A DNA stretch of 64,000 nt. It comes from Pseudocitrobacter corydidari (GTDB lineage Bacteria > Pseudomonadota > Gammaproteobacteria > Enterobacterales > Enterobacteriaceae). Both the position numbers and the translations under genes were made by a program. This document shows, piece after piece, positions 1 through 11,730 of this stretch (position 1 is its first letter; every line of letters begins with the position of its first letter). The DNA lies in the NCBI RefSeq assembly GCF_021172065.1, contig NZ_CP087880.1, forward strand, positions 3,076,583-3,140,582, written 5' to 3'. The notes below the pieces were generated by a model. It was not told the origin of the DNA, ran no database searches, and was given only the letters and a program-made list of their open reading frames with translations.

Positions 1-14
1 AAGTTGAGGATTAA
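1..14 (+). CDS. caiB: CaiB, last codons (partial)
   Basis: The first 14 bases read as the end of a frame giving (K)-V-E-D-stop, which is how E. coli CaiB (crotonobetainyl-CoA:carnitine CoA-transferase) ends. caiB directly precedes caiC in the caiTABCDE operon, so the position fits. Only three full codons are visible, so the call rests on gene order plus the C-terminal match. Confidence 0.7.
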
Positions 15-22
15 CAGGATGC

Positions 23-44
23 GTTAGCCGGGCCACCGGCTAAC
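23..44 (+). other. caiB-caiC intercistronic stem-loop
   Basis: A perfect 9-bp inverted repeat (GTTAGCCGG / CCGGCTAAC) with a 4-base loop lies just after the caiB stop. No T-run follows, so it is more likely an RNA-stability or translational element inside the cai transcript than a terminator. Confidence 0.5.
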
Positions 45-74
45 CACCAGGACTATTTTGTGGGTGAATGCGCA

Positions 75-1616
75 ATGGATATGGTTGGCGGGCAACACTT
101 GCGTCAGATGTGGGACTGTCTGGCGGAAGTTTACGGTGAGAAAACGGCGCTGATAGTGGAATCCTGCGCGGGCGACGTGCAGCAATTCAGTTATGCATCG
201 CTCAATGCGGAAATCACGCGCACAGCAAACCTGTTTCACGCGCTGGGCGTGCGTAAAGGCGACAAGGTTGCCCTGCATCTTGATAACTGCCCGGAGTTTA
301 TTTTCTGTTGGTTTGGGCTGGCCAAAATCGGCGCGATTATGGTGCCGATTAACGCGCGGTTGTTACAGGAAGAGAGCGCATGGATTTTACATCACTGCCA
401 GGCACGCCTGCTGGTGACCTCCACACGTTTTTATCCGATGTATCGCCAGATTCGCGCGGCGCGCACCACCCAACTGGAAACGATCTGTCTGATAGATGGC
501 GAAGACGAAGAGTTTGATTTTCAACGCCTGAAAGCGGAGCAACCCGCCACACTGCGCTATAGGCCACCGTTAAGCCCGGAAGATACCGCCGAAATTCTGT
601 TTACCTCTGGCACCACGTCGCGCCCCAAAGGCGTGGTGATCACCCACTACAACCTGCGTTTCGCGGGCTATTACTCCTCCTGGCAGTGTGCGTTGCGCGC
701 AGACGATGTTTATCTGACGGTGATGCCCGCGTTTCATATCGACTGTCAGTGTACCGCGGCGATGGCTGCCTTTTCGGCCGGGGCGACGTTTGTGCTGATT
801 GAAAAATACAGCGCCCGCGCCTTCTGGGGGCAGGTTCGTCACTACGGCGCCACGGTCACGGAATGCATTCCGATGATGATCCGCACGCTGATGGTACAGC
901 CACCTGCCCCGACCGACAGGCAGCATCGCCTGCGCGAAGTGATGTATTACCTGAATCTTTCGGTCGCGGAGAAAGACGCGTTTATCGAGCGCTTTGGCGT
1001 GCGGCTGCTCACCTCGTATGGCATGACTGAAACCATCGTCGGCATTATTGGCGACCGGCCTGGTGACAAACGGCGCTGGCCGTCGATTGGCCGCCCCGGT
1101 TTTTGCTATCAGGCGGAAATTCGTGATGACCAGAACCGGCCACTCCCGCCGGGTGAAATCGGTGAAATTTGCATTAAAGGCGAGCCGGGGAAGACGCTTT
1201 TTAAAGAGTACTATCTGCGCCCGGATGCCACCGCCAGCACATTACAGGCGGATGGCTGGCTGCACACGGGCGATTCCGGCTACTGCGACGACGAAGGCTT
1301 TTTCTATTTTATTGACCGCCGCTGCAACATGATTAAACGCGGGGGAGAAAACGTCTCCTGCGTCGAGCTGGAAAATATTATCGCCGCGCATCCCAAAATT
1401 CAGGACATCGTGGTGATTGGTATTAAAGACGATATTCGCGACGAAGCCATAAAAGCTTTTGTGGTACTCAATGAAGGCGAAACGTTAAGTCAGGAAGAGT
1501 TTTTTCACTTCTGCGAAACGCATATGGCGAAATTTAAAGTGCCGTCTTATATGGAGATCAGAACTGACCTGCCCCGGAACTGCTCAGGGAAAATAATTAA
1601 GAAGAACCTGAGATAA
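75..1616 (+). CDS. caiC: Carnitine/crotonobetaine-CoA ligase CaiC
   Basis: A cytoplasmic acyl-CoA synthetase of the AMP-binding (ANL) family that activates carnitine, crotonobetaine and gamma-butyrobetaine as CoA thioesters. The P-loop-like motif [11 protein letters not shown] is at about residue 176, a TSYGMTET acyl-adenylate motif at about residue 312, and the C-terminal lid ends with [13 protein letters not shown], which holds the catalytic lysine. The ATG at 75 ([10 protein letters not shown]) aligns with the E. coli start (MDIIGGQHLR) and gives 513 residues, close to the E. coli length. An upstream in-frame GTG at 60 would add five residues that do not match the family. It lies in the anaerobic caiTABCDE operon, followed by caiD. 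Confidence 0.97.
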   Translation: MDMVGGQHLRQMWDCLAEVYGEKTALIVESCAGDVQQFSYASLNAEITRTANLFHALGVRKGDKVALHLDNCPEFIFCWFGLAKIGAIMVPINARLLQEESAWILHHCQARLLVTSTRFYPMYRQIRAARTTQLETICLIDGEDEEFDFQRLKAEQPATLRYRPPLSPEDTAEILFTSGTTSRPKGVVITHYNLRFAGYYSSWQCALRADDVYLTVMPAFHIDCQCTAAMAAFSAGATFVLIEKYSARAFWGQVRHYGATVTECIPMMIRTLMVQPPAPTDRQHRLREVMYYLNLSVAEKDAFIERFGVRLLTSYGMTETIVGIIGDRPGDKRRWPSIGRPGFCYQAEIRDDQNRPLPPGEIGEICIKGEPGKTLFKEYYLRPDATASTLQADGWLHTGDSGYCDDEGFFYFIDRRCNMIKRGGENVSCVELENIIAAHPKIQDIVVIGIKDDIRDEAIKAFVVLNEGETLSQEEFFHFCETHMAKFKVPSYMEIRTDLPRNCSGKIIKKNLR

Positions 1617-1622
1617 CAACCA

Positions 1623-1642
1623 CAGCGGCAGTCATGCCGCTG
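1623..1642 (+). other. caiC-caiD intercistronic stem-loop
   Basis: An inverted repeat CAGCGGCA / TGCCGCTG with a 4-base loop begins 6 bases after the caiC stop. It is not followed by a T-run. The caiC-caiD gap of 104 bases otherwise holds no gene. Confidence 0.4.
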
Positions 1643-1720
1643 AATATTCTCTGAAAACAAAAACGCATCTGTTTTTGTGGGGCCGGTATTGCCCGCTGAA
1701 AACAGAAAAAGGAGTGGAAC

Positions 1721-2506
1721 ATGAGTGATTCATTACATCTGACCCGTAACGGCGCGATTCTGGAAATAACCCTCGACCGCCCGAAAGCCAATGCCATCGA
1801 TGCAAAAACCAGTTTCGAAATGGGCGAAGTCTTTCTCAATTTCCGCGATGACCCGGAACTGCGCGTCGCCATTATTACCGGCGCGGGCGAGAAGTTTTTC
1901 TCTGCGGGATGGGACCTGAAAGCCGCCGCCGAAGGGGAAGCGCCAGATGCCGATTTTGGCCCTGGCGGATTCGCCGGATTAACCGAAATTTTCGACCTCG
2001 ATAAACCGGTTATTGCTGCCGTGAACGGCTACGCCTTTGGCGGTGGCTTCGAACTGGCGCTGGCCGCTGATTTTATCCTGTGCGCAGATAACGCCAGCTT
2101 TGCCCTGCCGGAAGCCAAACTCGGTATCGTTCCGGACAGCGGCGGCGTGCTGCGTCTGCCGAAATATCTGCCTCCGGCAATCCTCAACGAAATGGTGATG
2201 ACCGGGCGTCGCATGACGGCGGAAGAAGCGCAGCGCTGGGGCATCGTAAACCGCGTGGTGTCGCAGCCGGAACTGCTGGCAAGCGCCCGCGAACTGGCTC
2301 AGCAGTTGGTGCAAAGCGCCCCGCTGGCGCTGGCGGCGTTGAAAGAAATTTACCGCACCACCAGCGAAATGACCGTTGAAGAGGGTTACCGCTTCATGCG
2401 CAGCGGTGCATTAAAACATTACCCGGCGGTGCTGCATTCCGAAGACGCCATCGAAGGCCCATTAGCATTCGCCGAAAAACGCGAACCAGTGTGGAAGGGG
2501 CGTTAA
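1721..2506 (+). CDS. caiD: Crotonobetainyl-CoA hydratase CaiD
   Basis: A crotonase-fold enzyme that reversibly hydrates crotonobetainyl-CoA to L-carnitinyl-CoA in the cytoplasm. It has 261 residues, as in E. coli. The oxyanion-hole segment (FSAGWDLKA, near residue 62), the [12 protein letters not shown] helix (near 107) and [13 protein letters not shown] (near 130) carry the conserved glycines and the two glutamates expected of the active site. The ATG at 1721 has an AAAAGGAG ribosome site. It is the fourth enzyme gene of the cai operon, followed by a REP cluster before caiE. Confidence 0.97.
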   Translation: MSDSLHLTRNGAILEITLDRPKANAIDAKTSFEMGEVFLNFRDDPELRVAIITGAGEKFFSAGWDLKAAAEGEAPDADFGPGGFAGLTEIFDLDKPVIAAVNGYAFGGGFELALAADFILCADNASFALPEAKLGIVPDSGGVLRLPKYLPPAILNEMVMTGRRMTAEEAQRWGIVNRVVSQPELLASARELAQQLVQSAPLALAALKEIYRTTSEMTVEEGYRFMRSGALKHYPAVLHSEDAIEGPLAFAEKREPVWKGR

Positions 2507-2507
2507 C

Positions 2508-2603
2508 CCGGCAACGCCCCGCAGGCCGGATAAAGCGTTTACGCCGCCACCCGGCAATGCCCCGTAGGCCGGATAAGGCGTTTACGCCGCCATCCGGCAA
2601 CCC
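2508..2603. repeat. BIME (two REP units) between caiD and caiE
   Basis: Two near-identical units of the type GCCGGATAA(A/G)GCGTTTACGCCGCC(A)CCGGCAA in head-to-tail order fill the gap between caiD and caiE. This is the standard enterobacterial repetitive extragenic palindrome, likely modulating mRNA stability at the 3' end of caiD. Confidence 0.85.
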
Positions 2604-2620
2604 AAGGCACAGGAGTCAAC

Positions 2621-3211
2621 ATGAGCATATACGCCTTTGAAGGCCTGATCCCCGTCGTTCACCCGCAGGCTTACGTCCACCCCAGCGCAGTGTTGATTGG
2701 CGACGTCATTATCGGGGCGGGTGTCTACGTCGGCCCGCACGCCTCGCTGCGCGGCGATTACGGGCGGTTAATCCTTGAGGCCGGGTCAAACCTCCAGGAT
2801 GGCTGCATCATGCATGGCTATTGCGACACGGATACCATCGTGCGCGAAAACGGCCATATCGGCCACGGCGCAATCCTTCACGGCTGCGTGATTGGCCGCG
2901 ACGCGCTAGTCGGCATGAACAGCGTCATTATGGACGGCGCGGTGATTGGTGATGAAAGCATTGTCGCCGCCATGAGCTTTGTGAAAGCCGGTTATATCGG
3001 CGCGCCCCGGCAGATGCTGGTCGGCTCCCCGGCACGTTTTCTGCGAGAAGTGACCGACGAAGAGATGCGCTGGAAACGGCTCAACACGCAGGAATATCAG
3101 GATCTGGCAGCGCGCTGCAAAACGGGATTACGTTTAACCGAACCGTTAACCGAGAAGGAAGAAAATCGACCGCGCCTGAAGGGCACGACGGAGGTACAAC
3201 CGAAACGCTGA
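2621..3211 (+). CDS. caiE: CaiE, left-handed beta-helix carnitine operon protein
   Basis: A 196-residue hexapeptide-repeat (gamma-carbonic-anhydrase-like) protein, the same length as E. coli CaiE. Imperfect [LIV]-G-x-x-x-x repeats run from about residue 24 to 140 (for example [20 protein letters not shown] and [18 protein letters not shown]), with conserved histidines ([15 protein letters not shown]) suggesting metal binding. It is proposed to stimulate CaiB and CaiD activity, perhaps through cofactor handling; the exact role is not settled. It is the last gene of the cai operon and is convergent with caiF. Confidence 0.96.
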   Translation: MSIYAFEGLIPVVHPQAYVHPSAVLIGDVIIGAGVYVGPHASLRGDYGRLILEAGSNLQDGCIMHGYCDTDTIVRENGHIGHGAILHGCVIGRDALVGMNSVIMDGAVIGDESIVAAMSFVKAGYIGAPRQMLVGSPARFLREVTDEEMRWKRLNTQEYQDLAARCKTGLRLTEPLTEKEENRPRLKGTTEVQPKR

Positions 3212-3242
3212 TGTTGCCGGATGGCGCGAAACCATCCGGCGA
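3212..3242. repeat. REP element between convergent caiE and caiF
   Basis: A single REP palindrome (TTGCCGGATGGCGCGAAACCATCCGGCGATG) follows the caiE stop immediately and separates it from the convergent end of caiF. Confidence 0.8.
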
Positions 3243-3249
3243 TGCGGCC

Positions 3250-3645
3250 TTATCGACGCATACTCTTAGACAACATCATTTGCCATTTTTGCTCACGATT
3301 AAGCCCGGCTGGCGGTACCGCAGGTATGTGCGGCGTTTTCCTCACACCAGCCATTTTTTCCCGTACATGATGATTGACTCGCTCATACAGCTGAGAATCA
3401 ATGGCCACCACTTTTACCAACCGCTGACACTGACACCCTCGCCCTTCCAGCTTATTGGGGATCATTTTGACTTCACAGCTAATTTCTCCCACCTCAGAGA
3501 GAATATAGGAAAGTGTATTAATCGCTTTGCTGTGTTCAATATCGAAATGAATGGAGATCTCTCTTGCGGTTACCCAACGATCTTCTGCCATGATCCATTC
3601 GGCAATTAACAAGTAGAGTGGCTTACCAACACATTGTTCACTCAT
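3250..3645 (-). CDS. caiF: Transcriptional activator CaiF
   Basis: An activator of the divergent cai and fix operons under anaerobic, carnitine-containing conditions. From the ATG at 3645 (MSEQCVGKPLYLL) the protein has 131 residues, the E. coli CaiF length, and aligns throughout (E. coli MCEGYVEKPLYLL). An ATG two codons upstream also exists. The N-terminal half reads as a winged helix-turn-helix (REISIHFDIEHSKAINTLSYIL), followed by the conserved GRGCQCQRLVKV segment and the NREQKWQMMLSKSMRR C-terminus. It is convergent with caiE, as in E. coli. Confidence 0.96.
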   Translation of the reverse strand: MSEQCVGKPLYLLIAEWIMAEDRWVTAREISIHFDIEHSKAINTLSYILSEVGEISCEVKMIPNKLEGRGCQCQRLVKVVAIDSQLYERVNHHVREKMAGVRKTPHIPAVPPAGLNREQKWQMMLSKSMRR

Positions 3646-3749
3646 ATTCACACCATTTTTACGAATTAAAAATCTGTTATGGCCTGCTTACATTAAGCCA
3701 CATTAAAATCAGGGTTATGTGAAATGGTAAGCGACTTAAATGTTGAGGG

Positions 3750-3771
3750 ATGTGATCTAAATCGTGGTTGT
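3750..3771 (-). promoter_or_regulatory. Candidate CRP site upstream of caiF
   Basis: ATGTGATCTAAATCGTGGTT has a perfect left CRP half-site (TGTGA) and a weak right half (TCGTG instead of TCACA) about 105 bases upstream of the caiF start. CRP control of caiF is established in E. coli. The gap 3652-3866 holds no other gene. Confidence 0.4.
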
Positions 3772-3814
3772 TACAATGAAAAGAGATTAAGGCGCCAGGA
3801 ATGTTCTGAAGGCG

Positions 3815-3846
3815 AAAAAAAACGGTTCCTTTACAGGAACCGTTTA
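3815..3846 (-). terminator. carAB terminator
   Basis: The stem AAACGGTTCC / GGAACCGTTT is followed, in minus-strand reading, by a run of eight T, 20 bases past the carB stop. Confidence 0.9.
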
Positions 3847-3866
3847 ATCAGACGAGAGAAATGCGC

Positions 3867-6800
3867 TTACTTGATGATTTGCGCGTGCATTTCCTGCACC
3901 GAAATCACTTTCTCTTTCGCATCCGCATTCAGCGCCATGGACGTTGCGAAACCGCCGTTCAGAGTGGTGTCGTAATGTACCTTGTACTGCAACGCGCTGC
4001 GGCGAATCAGCTTGGAGTCTTCAATTGCCTGACGACCCGCGGTGGTGTTGATGATGTAGGTATATTCGCCATTCTTGATACGGTCCTGAATGTGCGGACG
4101 ACCTTCATGCACCTTGTTCACCAGACGTGGGTTGATACCCGCTTCGCCCAGCACAATCGCCGTGCCGTGCGTCGCGTCCAGCTCGAAGCCATGCTTCAGC
4201 AGTTTCGCCGCCAGGTCGACTACGCGCTCTTTGTCGCCTTCGCGCACGGAGAGCAGCGCGCGGCCCTGTTTCTTCATGGTGGAGTTACTGCCCAGCTGCG
4301 CTTTCGCAAAGGCTTCTGCGAACGTGCGGCCCACGCCCATCACTTCCCCGGTAGAGCGCATTTCTGGCCCCAACAGCGGGTCAACGCCCGGGAATTTGTT
4401 GAACGGCAGCACCACTTCTTTCACCGAGTAGTACGGCGGGATAATTTCTTTGGTCACGCCCTGCTCGGCCAGCGTTTTGCCTGCCATCACACGCGCCGCC
4501 ACTTTCGCCAGCGGAACACCGGTGGCTTTAGAGACGAACGGTACGGTACGCGCCGCACGCGGGTTAACTTCAATCAGATAGACTTCGTTATCTTTTACCG
4601 CAAACTGCACGTTCATCAGGCCGCGCACCTGCAATTCGAAGGCCAGTTTCTGCACCTGCTGACGCATCACATCCTGAATTTCCTGGCTCAGCGTGTACGC
4701 TGGCAGAGAACATGCTGAGTCACCGGAGTGTACGCCCGCCTGCTCGATGTGCTCCATGATGCCGCCAATCAGCACCATTTCGCCGTCGCAGATAGCGTCC
4801 ACGTCCACTTCTACCGCATCGTCGAGGAAGCGGTCGAGCAGTACCGGCGCGTCGTTAGAGACGCTGACGGCAGTCTGGAAGTAGCGTTTCAGGTCAGCTT
4901 CGTCGTAGACGATTTCCATCGCGCGGCCGCCAAGGACGTAGGACGGACGCACCACCAGCGGGTAGCCAATCTCTTTCGCTTTCTCAACCGCCATTTCGAT
5001 AGCGGTGACGGTGGCGTTTGCCGGTTGTTTCAGTTTCAGACGGTCAACCGCATGCTGGAAGCGTTCACGGTCTTCCGCACGGTCGATAGCATCCGGGCTG
5101 GTACCGATAACCGGTACGCCAGCGGCTTCCAGCGCGCGCGCCAGTTTCAGCGGGGTCTGGCCGCCGTACTGAACGATAACGCCTTTCGGCTTCTCGATGC
5201 GCACGATTTCCAGCACATCTTCCAGAGTTACCGGTTCGAAGTAGAGACGGTCGGACGTGTCGTAGTCGGTGGAGACGGTTTCCGGGTTACAGTTAACCAT
5301 GATGGTCTCGTAACCGTCTTCGCGCAGCGCCAGTGAGGCGTGTACGCAGCAGTAGTCGAATTCGATACCCTGACCGATACGGTTCGGACCGCCGCCGAGT
5401 ACCATGATTTTGTCACGGTTAGACGGGTTGGATTCGCACTCTTCTTCATAGGTGGAGTACATGTACGCGGTGTCGGTGGCGAATTCGGCCGCGCAGGTAT
5501 CCACACGCTTGTAGACCGGGTGCAGATTGTACTGGTCACGCAGCTTGCGGATTTCCGCTTCGCGCACGCCCGCCAGTTTAGCCAGGCGCGCATCGGCAAA
5601 GCCTTTGCGCTTCAGTGTACGCAGGAAATCTGCGTCGAGGCCGTTGATACCGACTTCCGCCACTTTCTCTTCCAGGCGCACCAGCTCTTCAATTTGAACC
5701 AGGAACCAGCGGTCGATGTTGGTCAGATTGAACACGCCGTCTACGGACAGGCCCGCACGGAACGCATCGGCGATATACCAGATACGCTCTGCGCCAGCGT
5801 CTTTCAGCTCGCGGCGGATTTTGGTCAGCGCTTCCGGGTCATCCAGGCTCACTTTCGGGTCGAAGCCAGTCGCGCCCACTTCCAGGCCACGCAGTGCTTT
5901 TTGCAGGGATTCCTGCTGCGTGCGGCCAATCGCCATCACTTCCCCGACGGATTTCATCTGAGTGGTCAGACGGTCGTTCGCACCGGCGAATTTCTCGAAG
6001 TTGAAGCGAGGAATTTTGGTCACAACGTAGTCGATGGACGGTTCGAAGGAAGCCGGAGTGCGGCCACCGGTGATGTCGTTCATCAGTTCGTCGAGGGTAT
6101 AACCCACCGCCAGTTTCGCCGCCACTTTAGCAATCGGGAAGCCCGTCGCTTTCGATGCCAGTGCAGAGGAGCGAGACACGCGCGGGTTCATTTCGATAAC
6201 AATCAGACGACCGTTTTTCGGGTTCACCGCGAACTGAACGTTGGAACCGCCGGTTTCGACGCCGATTTCGCGCAGTACCGCCATCGAGGCGTTACGCATG
6301 ATTTGATATTCTTTGTCGGTCAGGGTCTGGGCTGGTGCGACAGTGATCGAGTCACCGGTGTGGATACCCATCGCATCGAAGTTTTCGATAGAGCAGACGA
6401 TGATGCAGTTGTCGTTTTTATCACGCACCACTTCCATCTCGTACTCTTTCCAGCCGATCAGTGATTCATCAATCAGCAGCTCGTTGGTTGGGGAGAGATC
6501 CAGACCGCGTTCGCAGATTTCTTCGAACTCTTCGCGGTTATAAGCGATACCGCCACCAGTGCCGCCCATGGTAAAGGATGGACGGATGATGCAAGGGAAG
6601 CCAACGTCTGCGGCAACCGCCAGCGCTTCTTCCATGGTGTGCGCGATACCGGAACGTGCGGTATCGAGGCCGATTTTCTTCATCGCCACGTCAAAACGGC
6701 GGCGGTCTTCTGCTTTATCAATCGCGTCGGCGGTCGCGCCAATCATGGTCACGCCGAACTCTTCCAGCACGCCCTGACGTTCCAGTTCCAGCGCGCAGTT

Positions 6801-7088
6801 CAGCGCCGTCTGGCCGCCCATGGTCGGCAGCACCGCATCCGGGCGCTCTTTTTCAATAATCTTGCGCACCACTTCCCACTGAATCGGCTCGATATAGGTC
6901 GCATCTGCCATTTCCGGGTCGGTCATGATGGTTGCCGGGTTGGAGTTTACCAGAATGACGCGGTAACCCTCTTCACGCAGCGCTTTACACGCCTGGGCGC
7001 CGGAGTAGTCAAACTCACACGCCTGGCCGATAACAATCGGGCCCGCACCCAGAATCAGGATACTTTTTATGTCTGTACGTTTTGGCAT
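3867..7088 (-). CDS. carB: Carbamoyl-phosphate synthase large subunit CarB
   Basis: It makes carbamoyl phosphate from bicarbonate, ammonia (channelled from CarA) and two ATP, for arginine and pyrimidine synthesis. It has 1073 residues, the E. coli length. The internal duplication is plain: [19 protein letters not shown] near residue 12 and [19 protein letters not shown] near residue 560 open the two synthetase halves, each with a biotin-carboxylase-like ATP-grasp domain ([13 protein letters not shown] and [15 protein letters not shown]). The C-terminal ~140 residues (from [13 protein letters not shown]) form the MGS-like allosteric domain binding UMP, IMP and ornithine. It lies 18 bases downstream of carA in one operon. 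Confidence 0.99.
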   Translation of the reverse strand: MPKRTDIKSILILGAGPIVIGQACEFDYSGAQACKALREEGYRVILVNSNPATIMTDPEMADATYIEPIQWEVVRKIIEKERPDAVLPTMGGQTALNCALELERQGVLEEFGVTMIGATADAIDKAEDRRRFDVAMKKIGLDTARSGIAHTMEEALAVAADVGFPCIIRPSFTMGGTGGGIAYNREEFEEICERGLDLSPTNELLIDESLIGWKEYEMEVVRDKNDNCIIVCSIENFDAMGIHTGDSITVAPAQTLTDKEYQIMRNASMAVLREIGVETGGSNVQFAVNPKNGRLIVIEMNPRVSRSSALASKATGFPIAKVAAKLAVGYTLDELMNDITGGRTPASFEPSIDYVVTKIPRFNFEKFAGANDRLTTQMKSVGEVMAIGRTQQESLQKALRGLEVGATGFDPKVSLDDPEALTKIRRELKDAGAERIWYIADAFRAGLSVDGVFNLTNIDRWFLVQIEELVRLEEKVAEVGINGLDADFLRTLKRKGFADARLAKLAGVREAEIRKLRDQYNLHPVYKRVDTCAAEFATDTAYMYSTYEEECESNPSNRDKIMVLGGGPNRIGQGIEFDYCCVHASLALREDGYETIMVNCNPETVSTDYDTSDRLYFEPVTLEDVLEIVRIEKPKGVIVQYGGQTPLKLARALEAAGVPVIGTSPDAIDRAEDRERFQHAVDRLKLKQPANATVTAIEMAVEKAKEIGYPLVVRPSYVLGGRAMEIVYDEADLKRYFQTAVSVSNDAPVLLDRFLDDAVEVDVDAICDGEMVLIGGIMEHIEQAGVHSGDSACSLPAYTLSQEIQDVMRQQVQKLAFELQVRGLMNVQFAVKDNEVYLIEVNPRAARTVPFVSKATGVPLAKVAARVMAGKTLAEQGVTKEIIPPYYSVKEVVLPFNKFPGVDPLLGPEMRSTGEVMGVGRTFAEAFAKAQLGSNSTMKKQGRALLSVREGDKERVVDLAAKLLKHGFELDATHGTAIVLGEAGINPRLVNKVHEGRPHIQDRIKNGEYTYIINTTAGRQAIEDSKLIRRSALQYKVHYDTTLNGGFATSMALNADAKEKVISVQEMHAQIIK

Positions 7089-7106
7089 GGCTCTTATAAC
7101 TCCTGA

Positions 7107-8255
7107 TTATTTCGCGGACTGACGATATTGCTCAATAAGCTCGATAAAGTGGTCGAACAGCGGTGCGGCATCGTGCGGGCCTGGGCTCGCTTCCGGGTGC
7201 CCCTGGAAACTGAACGCTGGCTTATCGGTACGGTGAATACCTTGCAGGGTGCCGTCGAACAGGGATTTATGCGTCACGCGCAGATTCGCAGGCAGCGTTG
7301 CTTCATCCACCGCGAAACCATGGTTCTGCGCGGTAATCATCACCACGTTCTTATCGATATCTTTCACCGGATGGTTGCCGCCGTGGTGGCCGAACTTCAT
7401 CTTGATGGTCTTCGCACCGCTCGCCAGCGCCAGCAGCTGATGGCCAAGGCAGATGCCGAAGACCGGAATGTCGGTTTCGAGGAATTTCTGAATCGCGGTA
7501 ATCGCGTAATCACACGGTGCCGGGTCGCCTGGGCCGTTGGAGAGGAACACACCGTCCGGGTTCATCTTCAGCACATCTTCCGCAGAAGTTTGCGCCGGAA
7601 CGATGGTCAGGCGGCAGCCACGGTCAACCAGCATACGCAGAATATTGCGTTTCGCGCCAAAATCGTAGGCAACGACGTGGAATGGCAGCTCTTCTTCTTT
7701 TTTGGCTTCCGGCAGCTCTTCTGCCAGCGTCCAGCTACCCTGCGTCCAGCTGTAGGATTCGCGGGTGGTGACTTCTTTCGCCAGGTCCATTCCGTTCAGG
7801 CCCGGGAACGCACGCGCTTTTTCCAGCGCCAGCGCCGCATCGAGGTTATCCCCTGCGATGATGCAACCGTTCTGTGCACCCTTCTCGCGCAGCAGACGCG
7901 TCAGCTTACGGGTATCGATATCGGCAATCGCCACGATGTTATGACGTTTCAGGTAGGAAGAAAGGTCTTCAGTATTGCGGTAGTTGCTGGCAATCAGCGG
8001 CAGGTCGCGGATAACCAGACCCTGCGCATGAACCTGAGAAGACTCTTCGTCAGCAGCATTGGTGCCGACATTGCCGATATGAGGATAAGTAAGAGTAACG
8101 ATTTGGCGAGAATAGGAAGGATCAGTGAGGATTTCTTGATAACCGGTCATTGAAGTATTGAAAACGACTTCCCCAACCGCCGAACCTGTTGCCCCTATGG
8201 CCCGACCGTGAAACTGGGTTCCGTCTTCCAGAACCAATAGCGCTGACTTAATCAA
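7107..8255 (-). CDS. carA: Carbamoyl-phosphate synthase small (glutaminase) subunit CarA
   Basis: A class I glutamine amidotransferase that supplies ammonia to CarB. I place the start at a TTG (8253-8255, [12 protein letters not shown]) preceded by GGAGGG; this gives 382 residues, the E. coli length, and E. coli carA also starts at UUG. An in-frame ATG at 8282 would add nine residues that overlap the arginine operator. The catalytic nucleophile is in [12 protein letters not shown] (about residue 269) with His/Glu in [10 protein letters not shown] (about 353-355). Expression is expected to be repressed by arginine and pyrimidines through the upstream boxes. Confidence 0.97.
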   Translation of the reverse strand: MIKSALLVLEDGTQFHGRAIGATGSAVGEVVFNTSMTGYQEILTDPSYSRQIVTLTYPHIGNVGTNAADEESSQVHAQGLVIRDLPLIASNYRNTEDLSSYLKRHNIVAIADIDTRKLTRLLREKGAQNGCIIAGDNLDAALALEKARAFPGLNGMDLAKEVTTRESYSWTQGSWTLAEELPEAKKEEELPFHVVAYDFGAKRNILRMLVDRGCRLTIVPAQTSAEDVLKMNPDGVFLSNGPGDPAPCDYAITAIQKFLETDIPVFGICLGHQLLALASGAKTIKMKFGHHGGNHPVKDIDKNVVMITAQNHGFAVDEATLPANLRVTHKSLFDGTLQGIHRTDKPAFSFQGHPEASPGPHDAAPLFDHFIELIEQYRQSAK

Positions 8256-8265
8256 AACACCCTCC

Positions 8266-8304
8266 AGAGAATATTCACTCACTTTATTTGCATATTAATT
8301 CACA
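8266..8304 (-). promoter_or_regulatory. Tandem ARG boxes at carAB promoter P2
   Basis: In minus-strand reading, two 18-bp ARG-box-like palindromes, TGTGAATTAATATGCAAA (8287-8304) and AGTGAGTGAATATTCTCT (8266-8283), are separated by 3 bp, the spacing required by the ArgR hexamer. They lie immediately upstream of the carA ribosome site, as in E. coli where they overlap promoter P2. Confidence 0.9.
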
Positions 8305-8475
8305 ATGGTGACATAAATCAATGCAAATCTGCTTACCTTTGAATTTCTGGCAAACGGCGGCATTCTAGAGAGAGCCCAGACAAAAGTCTACCTTAAAGGG
8401 CATTTTTTATTATTATTTTGCGCCACTGGCTTTAACTGACGCTTTTAACAGGCAAAAAGATCACCTAACTCACAT

Positions 8476-8521
8476 CAGAAAACGCTTGCGGGGCTGAAAG
8501 AATGTTAAAAAACGTTTGAGA
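8476..8521 (-). promoter_or_regulatory. PurR-box-like sites upstream of carAB P1
   Basis: In minus-strand reading, CCGCAAGCGTTTTCTG (8476-8491) matches the PurR operator (ACGCAAACGTTTTCGT) in most core positions, and a second weaker copy with CAAACGTTTT lies at 8509-8518. PurR repression of carAB promoter P1 is established in E. coli. The gene-free 8283-8709 interval holds the two promoters, these boxes and the dapB terminator. Confidence 0.65.
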
Positions 8522-8633
8522 GGAGAAAAAAGTAGACCGGATGGTCAAAATTTACATTTAAACAACCAATAACACCAGGATAAGTTATTATTTTATGCAT
8601 TTCGCATACAAAACTATATGTAACCAATAAAAT

Positions 8634-8657
8634 AAAGGGCGATAAAATATCGCCCTA
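8634..8657 (-). terminator. dapB terminator
   Basis: The stem AGGGCGATA / TATCGCCCT with a 3-base loop lies about 53 bases past the dapB stop and is followed, in minus-strand reading, by TTATTTTATT. Confidence 0.8.
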
Positions 8658-8709
8658 TGCAATCAATACCTTACCGACTGCAATACCACATCACGATGGG
8701 TAATAAATA

Positions 8710-9546
<837 letters not shown>

Positions 9547-9649
9547 TTAATTTTGCGTAAACCGTTCTCAGAGTAACCAGCCCGCCCGGAGGCCGCCAGC
9601 CGAAAACGCCCATAATTAGAATTAAATGATAAACAGAGGGGAATATCAG

Positions 9650-9687
9650 TAAAAGCCATGATTCATCGGAAAGGACGAATCATGGCT
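9650..9687 (-). terminator. rihC terminator
   Basis: A strong 11-bp inverted repeat (AGCCATGATTC / GAATCATGGCT) with a 12-base loop is followed in minus-strand reading by TTTTAC. It lies between the rihC stop and the dapB start. Confidence 0.7.
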
Positions 9688-9796
9688 AAAGCTGAAAGGT
9701 TAAGGCGTAAATCTAACGCTTTTACACCGTTCTAATGGAAAGTGTCTGAGTTATTGTCATTTCCCAACAGAATCATTCTCTGCGGAAAAAAGACAC

Positions 9797-10711
9797 CTAT
9801 GGCGCCAGGCGAAACATCTCCGCCACCCACGCTCGGAATCCGTCCACATCCAACCCCAGCGCAACCTGCACATTCGCCGGTTGGCCGAGTCGGCCCTCAA
9901 TATCCACCACGGTGGTACCGGCGGTGTAGGTTCCCTGCGTCTCGACGGCAACAAAGCACGGTTTCAGGGTAAACAGTTCCGGTCGCACCAGCCACGCGAT
10001 AGCGCAGAGATCGTGCATGCGCAGGCCGCTTTGCATACTGCCGCTGCGGTAGTGGCTGAACAGCGAATGCAGCATTTTGCCGGTTTTGTTGAGCGTCGGG
10101 AGGGTTGCCAGATAATCCGGCGTTAGTACCGCCTGGTTAGTCACATCCAGGCCGCACATCACAATTTCTAACCCGCTCTGGAATACCTGCGCAGCGGCTT
10201 CCGGGTCGATAGCGATGTTGAATTCGGCGTTTGGCGTGAAATTACCGCGCCCGGCAGATCCACCCATAATCACCAGGCGACGAATATTAAACTGGCACTC
10301 CGGATACTGAGAGAGCAGCAGCGCGATATTGGTGAGTGGGCCGATGGCGACCAGCGTGACAGGTTCAGGTGAGTGCATCAGCGCATCGCGAATGGCGATA
10401 AACGCCGGTTTCTCCAGCGGCTGGCGCTGATGTTCCATAAAATCGTAACCTTCCATGCCGGACTGCCCGTGCACATAGGCCGCATCGCGCAGCGGGCGCA
10501 CCAGCGGCTTTGCCGCCCCCTGAGCCAGCGGAACGTTAGCCTCCCAGAAATGCAGCAACTGGAGAGCGTTACGCGTGGTCTTTTCGACGGAAACGTTGCC
10601 CGCCACAGTCGTCATTAGCTGGAGATCCAGTTCCGGGGCAAACAACGCAGCCGCAATGGCGGCGGCATCGTCGATGCCGGGGTCGGTATCAAGAATAATC
10701 GGCAGGCGCAT
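9797..10711 (-). CDS. rihC: Non-specific ribonucleoside hydrolase RihC
   Basis: It hydrolyses purine and pyrimidine ribonucleosides to base plus ribose in nucleoside salvage. It has 304 residues, as in E. coli. The calcium-binding family signature DTDPGIDDA is at residue 8, with [15 protein letters not shown] (about 115) and the MHDLCAIAW segment (about 233) carrying the conserved Asp/His. It lies between dapB and ispH, its E. coli position, with a terminator on each side indicating a single-gene unit. Confidence 0.97.
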   Translation of the reverse strand: MRLPIILDTDPGIDDAAAIAAALFAPELDLQLMTTVAGNVSVEKTTRNALQLLHFWEANVPLAQGAAKPLVRPLRDAAYVHGQSGMEGYDFMEHQRQPLEKPAFIAIRDALMHSPEPVTLVAIGPLTNIALLLSQYPECQFNIRRLVIMGGSAGRGNFTPNAEFNIAIDPEAAAQVFQSGLEIVMCGLDVTNQAVLTPDYLATLPTLNKTGKMLHSLFSHYRSGSMQSGLRMHDLCAIAWLVRPELFTLKPCFVAVETQGTYTAGTTVVDIEGRLGQPANVQVALGLDVDGFRAWVAEMFRLAP

Positions 10712-10722
10712 ATTTCCTCCAT

Positions 10723-10752
10723 AAAAAAAATGCCAGACACTAAGTCTGGCAT
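10723..10752 (-). terminator. Terminator of the ribF-ispH operon
   Basis: The stem TGCCAGAC / GTCTGGCA with a 5-base loop is followed by eight T in minus-strand reading, 27 bases beyond the ispH stop. Confidence 0.92.
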
Positions 10753-10778
10753 ATTGTCATATTTATGAAGGGAATAAC

Positions 10779-11729
10779 TTACTCGACTTCACGAACATCT
10801 ACACGCAGCTCGCGCGGTACTTCAAAGACAATGTTCTCTTCGCGGCCTTCCAGTGGAATCGCTTCGCCGCCGCCGAGAGTTTGCAGGCGCGCAATCACAT
10901 TCTGCACCAGAATATCCGGCGCAGATGCACCGGCGGTAACACCGACGCAGGCGGCGTCTTTCACCCACTCCTCCTGAATATCCGTCGCGTCATCAATCAG
11001 ATAGGCGGCTTTGCCCATCCGCTGCGCCAGTTCAGCCAGACGGTTGGAGTTGGAGGAGTTTTTCGAACCCACGACCAGCACCACGTCAGCCTGTTCCGCC
11101 AGCGAACGCACGGCTTCCTGACGATTAGTGGTGGCGTAGCAGATATCATCTTTACGCGGGCCGACGATTTTCGGGAAGCGTTTACGCAGCGCGTCAATCA
11201 CATCAGAGGTATCATCAACGGAGAGCGTGGTCTGGGTCATAAACGACAATTTGGCGTCGTTTTTAACATCCAGCGTCCAGACATCTTCCGGCGATTCCAC
11301 CAGGTACATTCCCCCTTCCGGGTTGCTGTACTGGCCCATGGTGCCTTCCACTTCCGGGTGACCAGCATGGCCAATCAGAATGGATTCTTCACCACGGCGG
11401 CTGGCGCGGGCCACTTCCATATGGACTTTAGTCACCAGCGGGCAGGTAGCGTCGAAGACGGTCAGATCGCGACTTTTCGCTTCGTTGCGCACAGCCTGAG
11501 ACACACCGTGAGCGGAGAAGATCAGGATGGCGCCATCCGGCACTTCGCTGATCTGTTCGATGAAAATCGCCCCGCGCTCGCGCAGGCTGTCGACCACATA
11601 ACGGTTGTGTACGACTTCGTGACGCACGTAGATTGGCGCGCCATAAATCGCCAGCGCGTTTTCAACAATGCTGATAGCGCGGTCTACACCTGCGCAAAAA
11701 CCGCGCGGGTTAGCCAACAGGATCTGCAT
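10779..11729 (-). CDS. ispH: 4-hydroxy-3-methylbut-2-enyl diphosphate reductase IspH (LytB)
   Basis: The last enzyme of the MEP isoprenoid pathway; a [4Fe-4S] protein that makes IPP and DMAPP. I start at the ATG ending at 11729 ([16 protein letters not shown]), giving 316 residues as in E. coli; a longer frame opening at 11813 runs through fkpB and is spurious. The three cluster cysteines are in GFCAGVD (residue 12), FDATCPLV (96) and [11 protein letters not shown] (197). It starts 1 base beyond the fkpB stop and is the last gene of the ribF-ileS-lspA-fkpB-ispH operon. Confidence 0.98.
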   Translation of the reverse strand: MQILLANPRGFCAGVDRAISIVENALAIYGAPIYVRHEVVHNRYVVDSLRERGAIFIEQISEVPDGAILIFSAHGVSQAVRNEAKSRDLTVFDATCPLVTKVHMEVARASRRGEESILIGHAGHPEVEGTMGQYSNPEGGMYLVESPEDVWTLDVKNDAKLSFMTQTTLSVDDTSDVIDALRKRFPKIVGPRKDDICYATTNRQEAVRSLAEQADVVLVVGSKNSSNSNRLAELAQRMGKAAYLIDDATDIQEEWVKDAACVGVTAGASAPDILVQNVIARLQTLGGGEAIPLEGREENIVFEVPRELRVDVREVE

Positions 11730-11730
11730 T

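Noticed and set aside
3211..3609. 132-codon plus-strand frame across the caiE-caiF junction
   Set aside because: It is antisense to caiF and starts in a REP element; the caiF frame matches a known protein over its full length.
4700..6464. Long plus-strand frames opposite carB (up to 374 codons)
   Set aside because: They are mirror frames of a highly biased GC-rich gene; composition (His/Arg/Gln-rich) and lack of ribosome sites are typical of antisense shadows. The same applies opposite carA, ileS, dnaK, thrC, ettA and slt.
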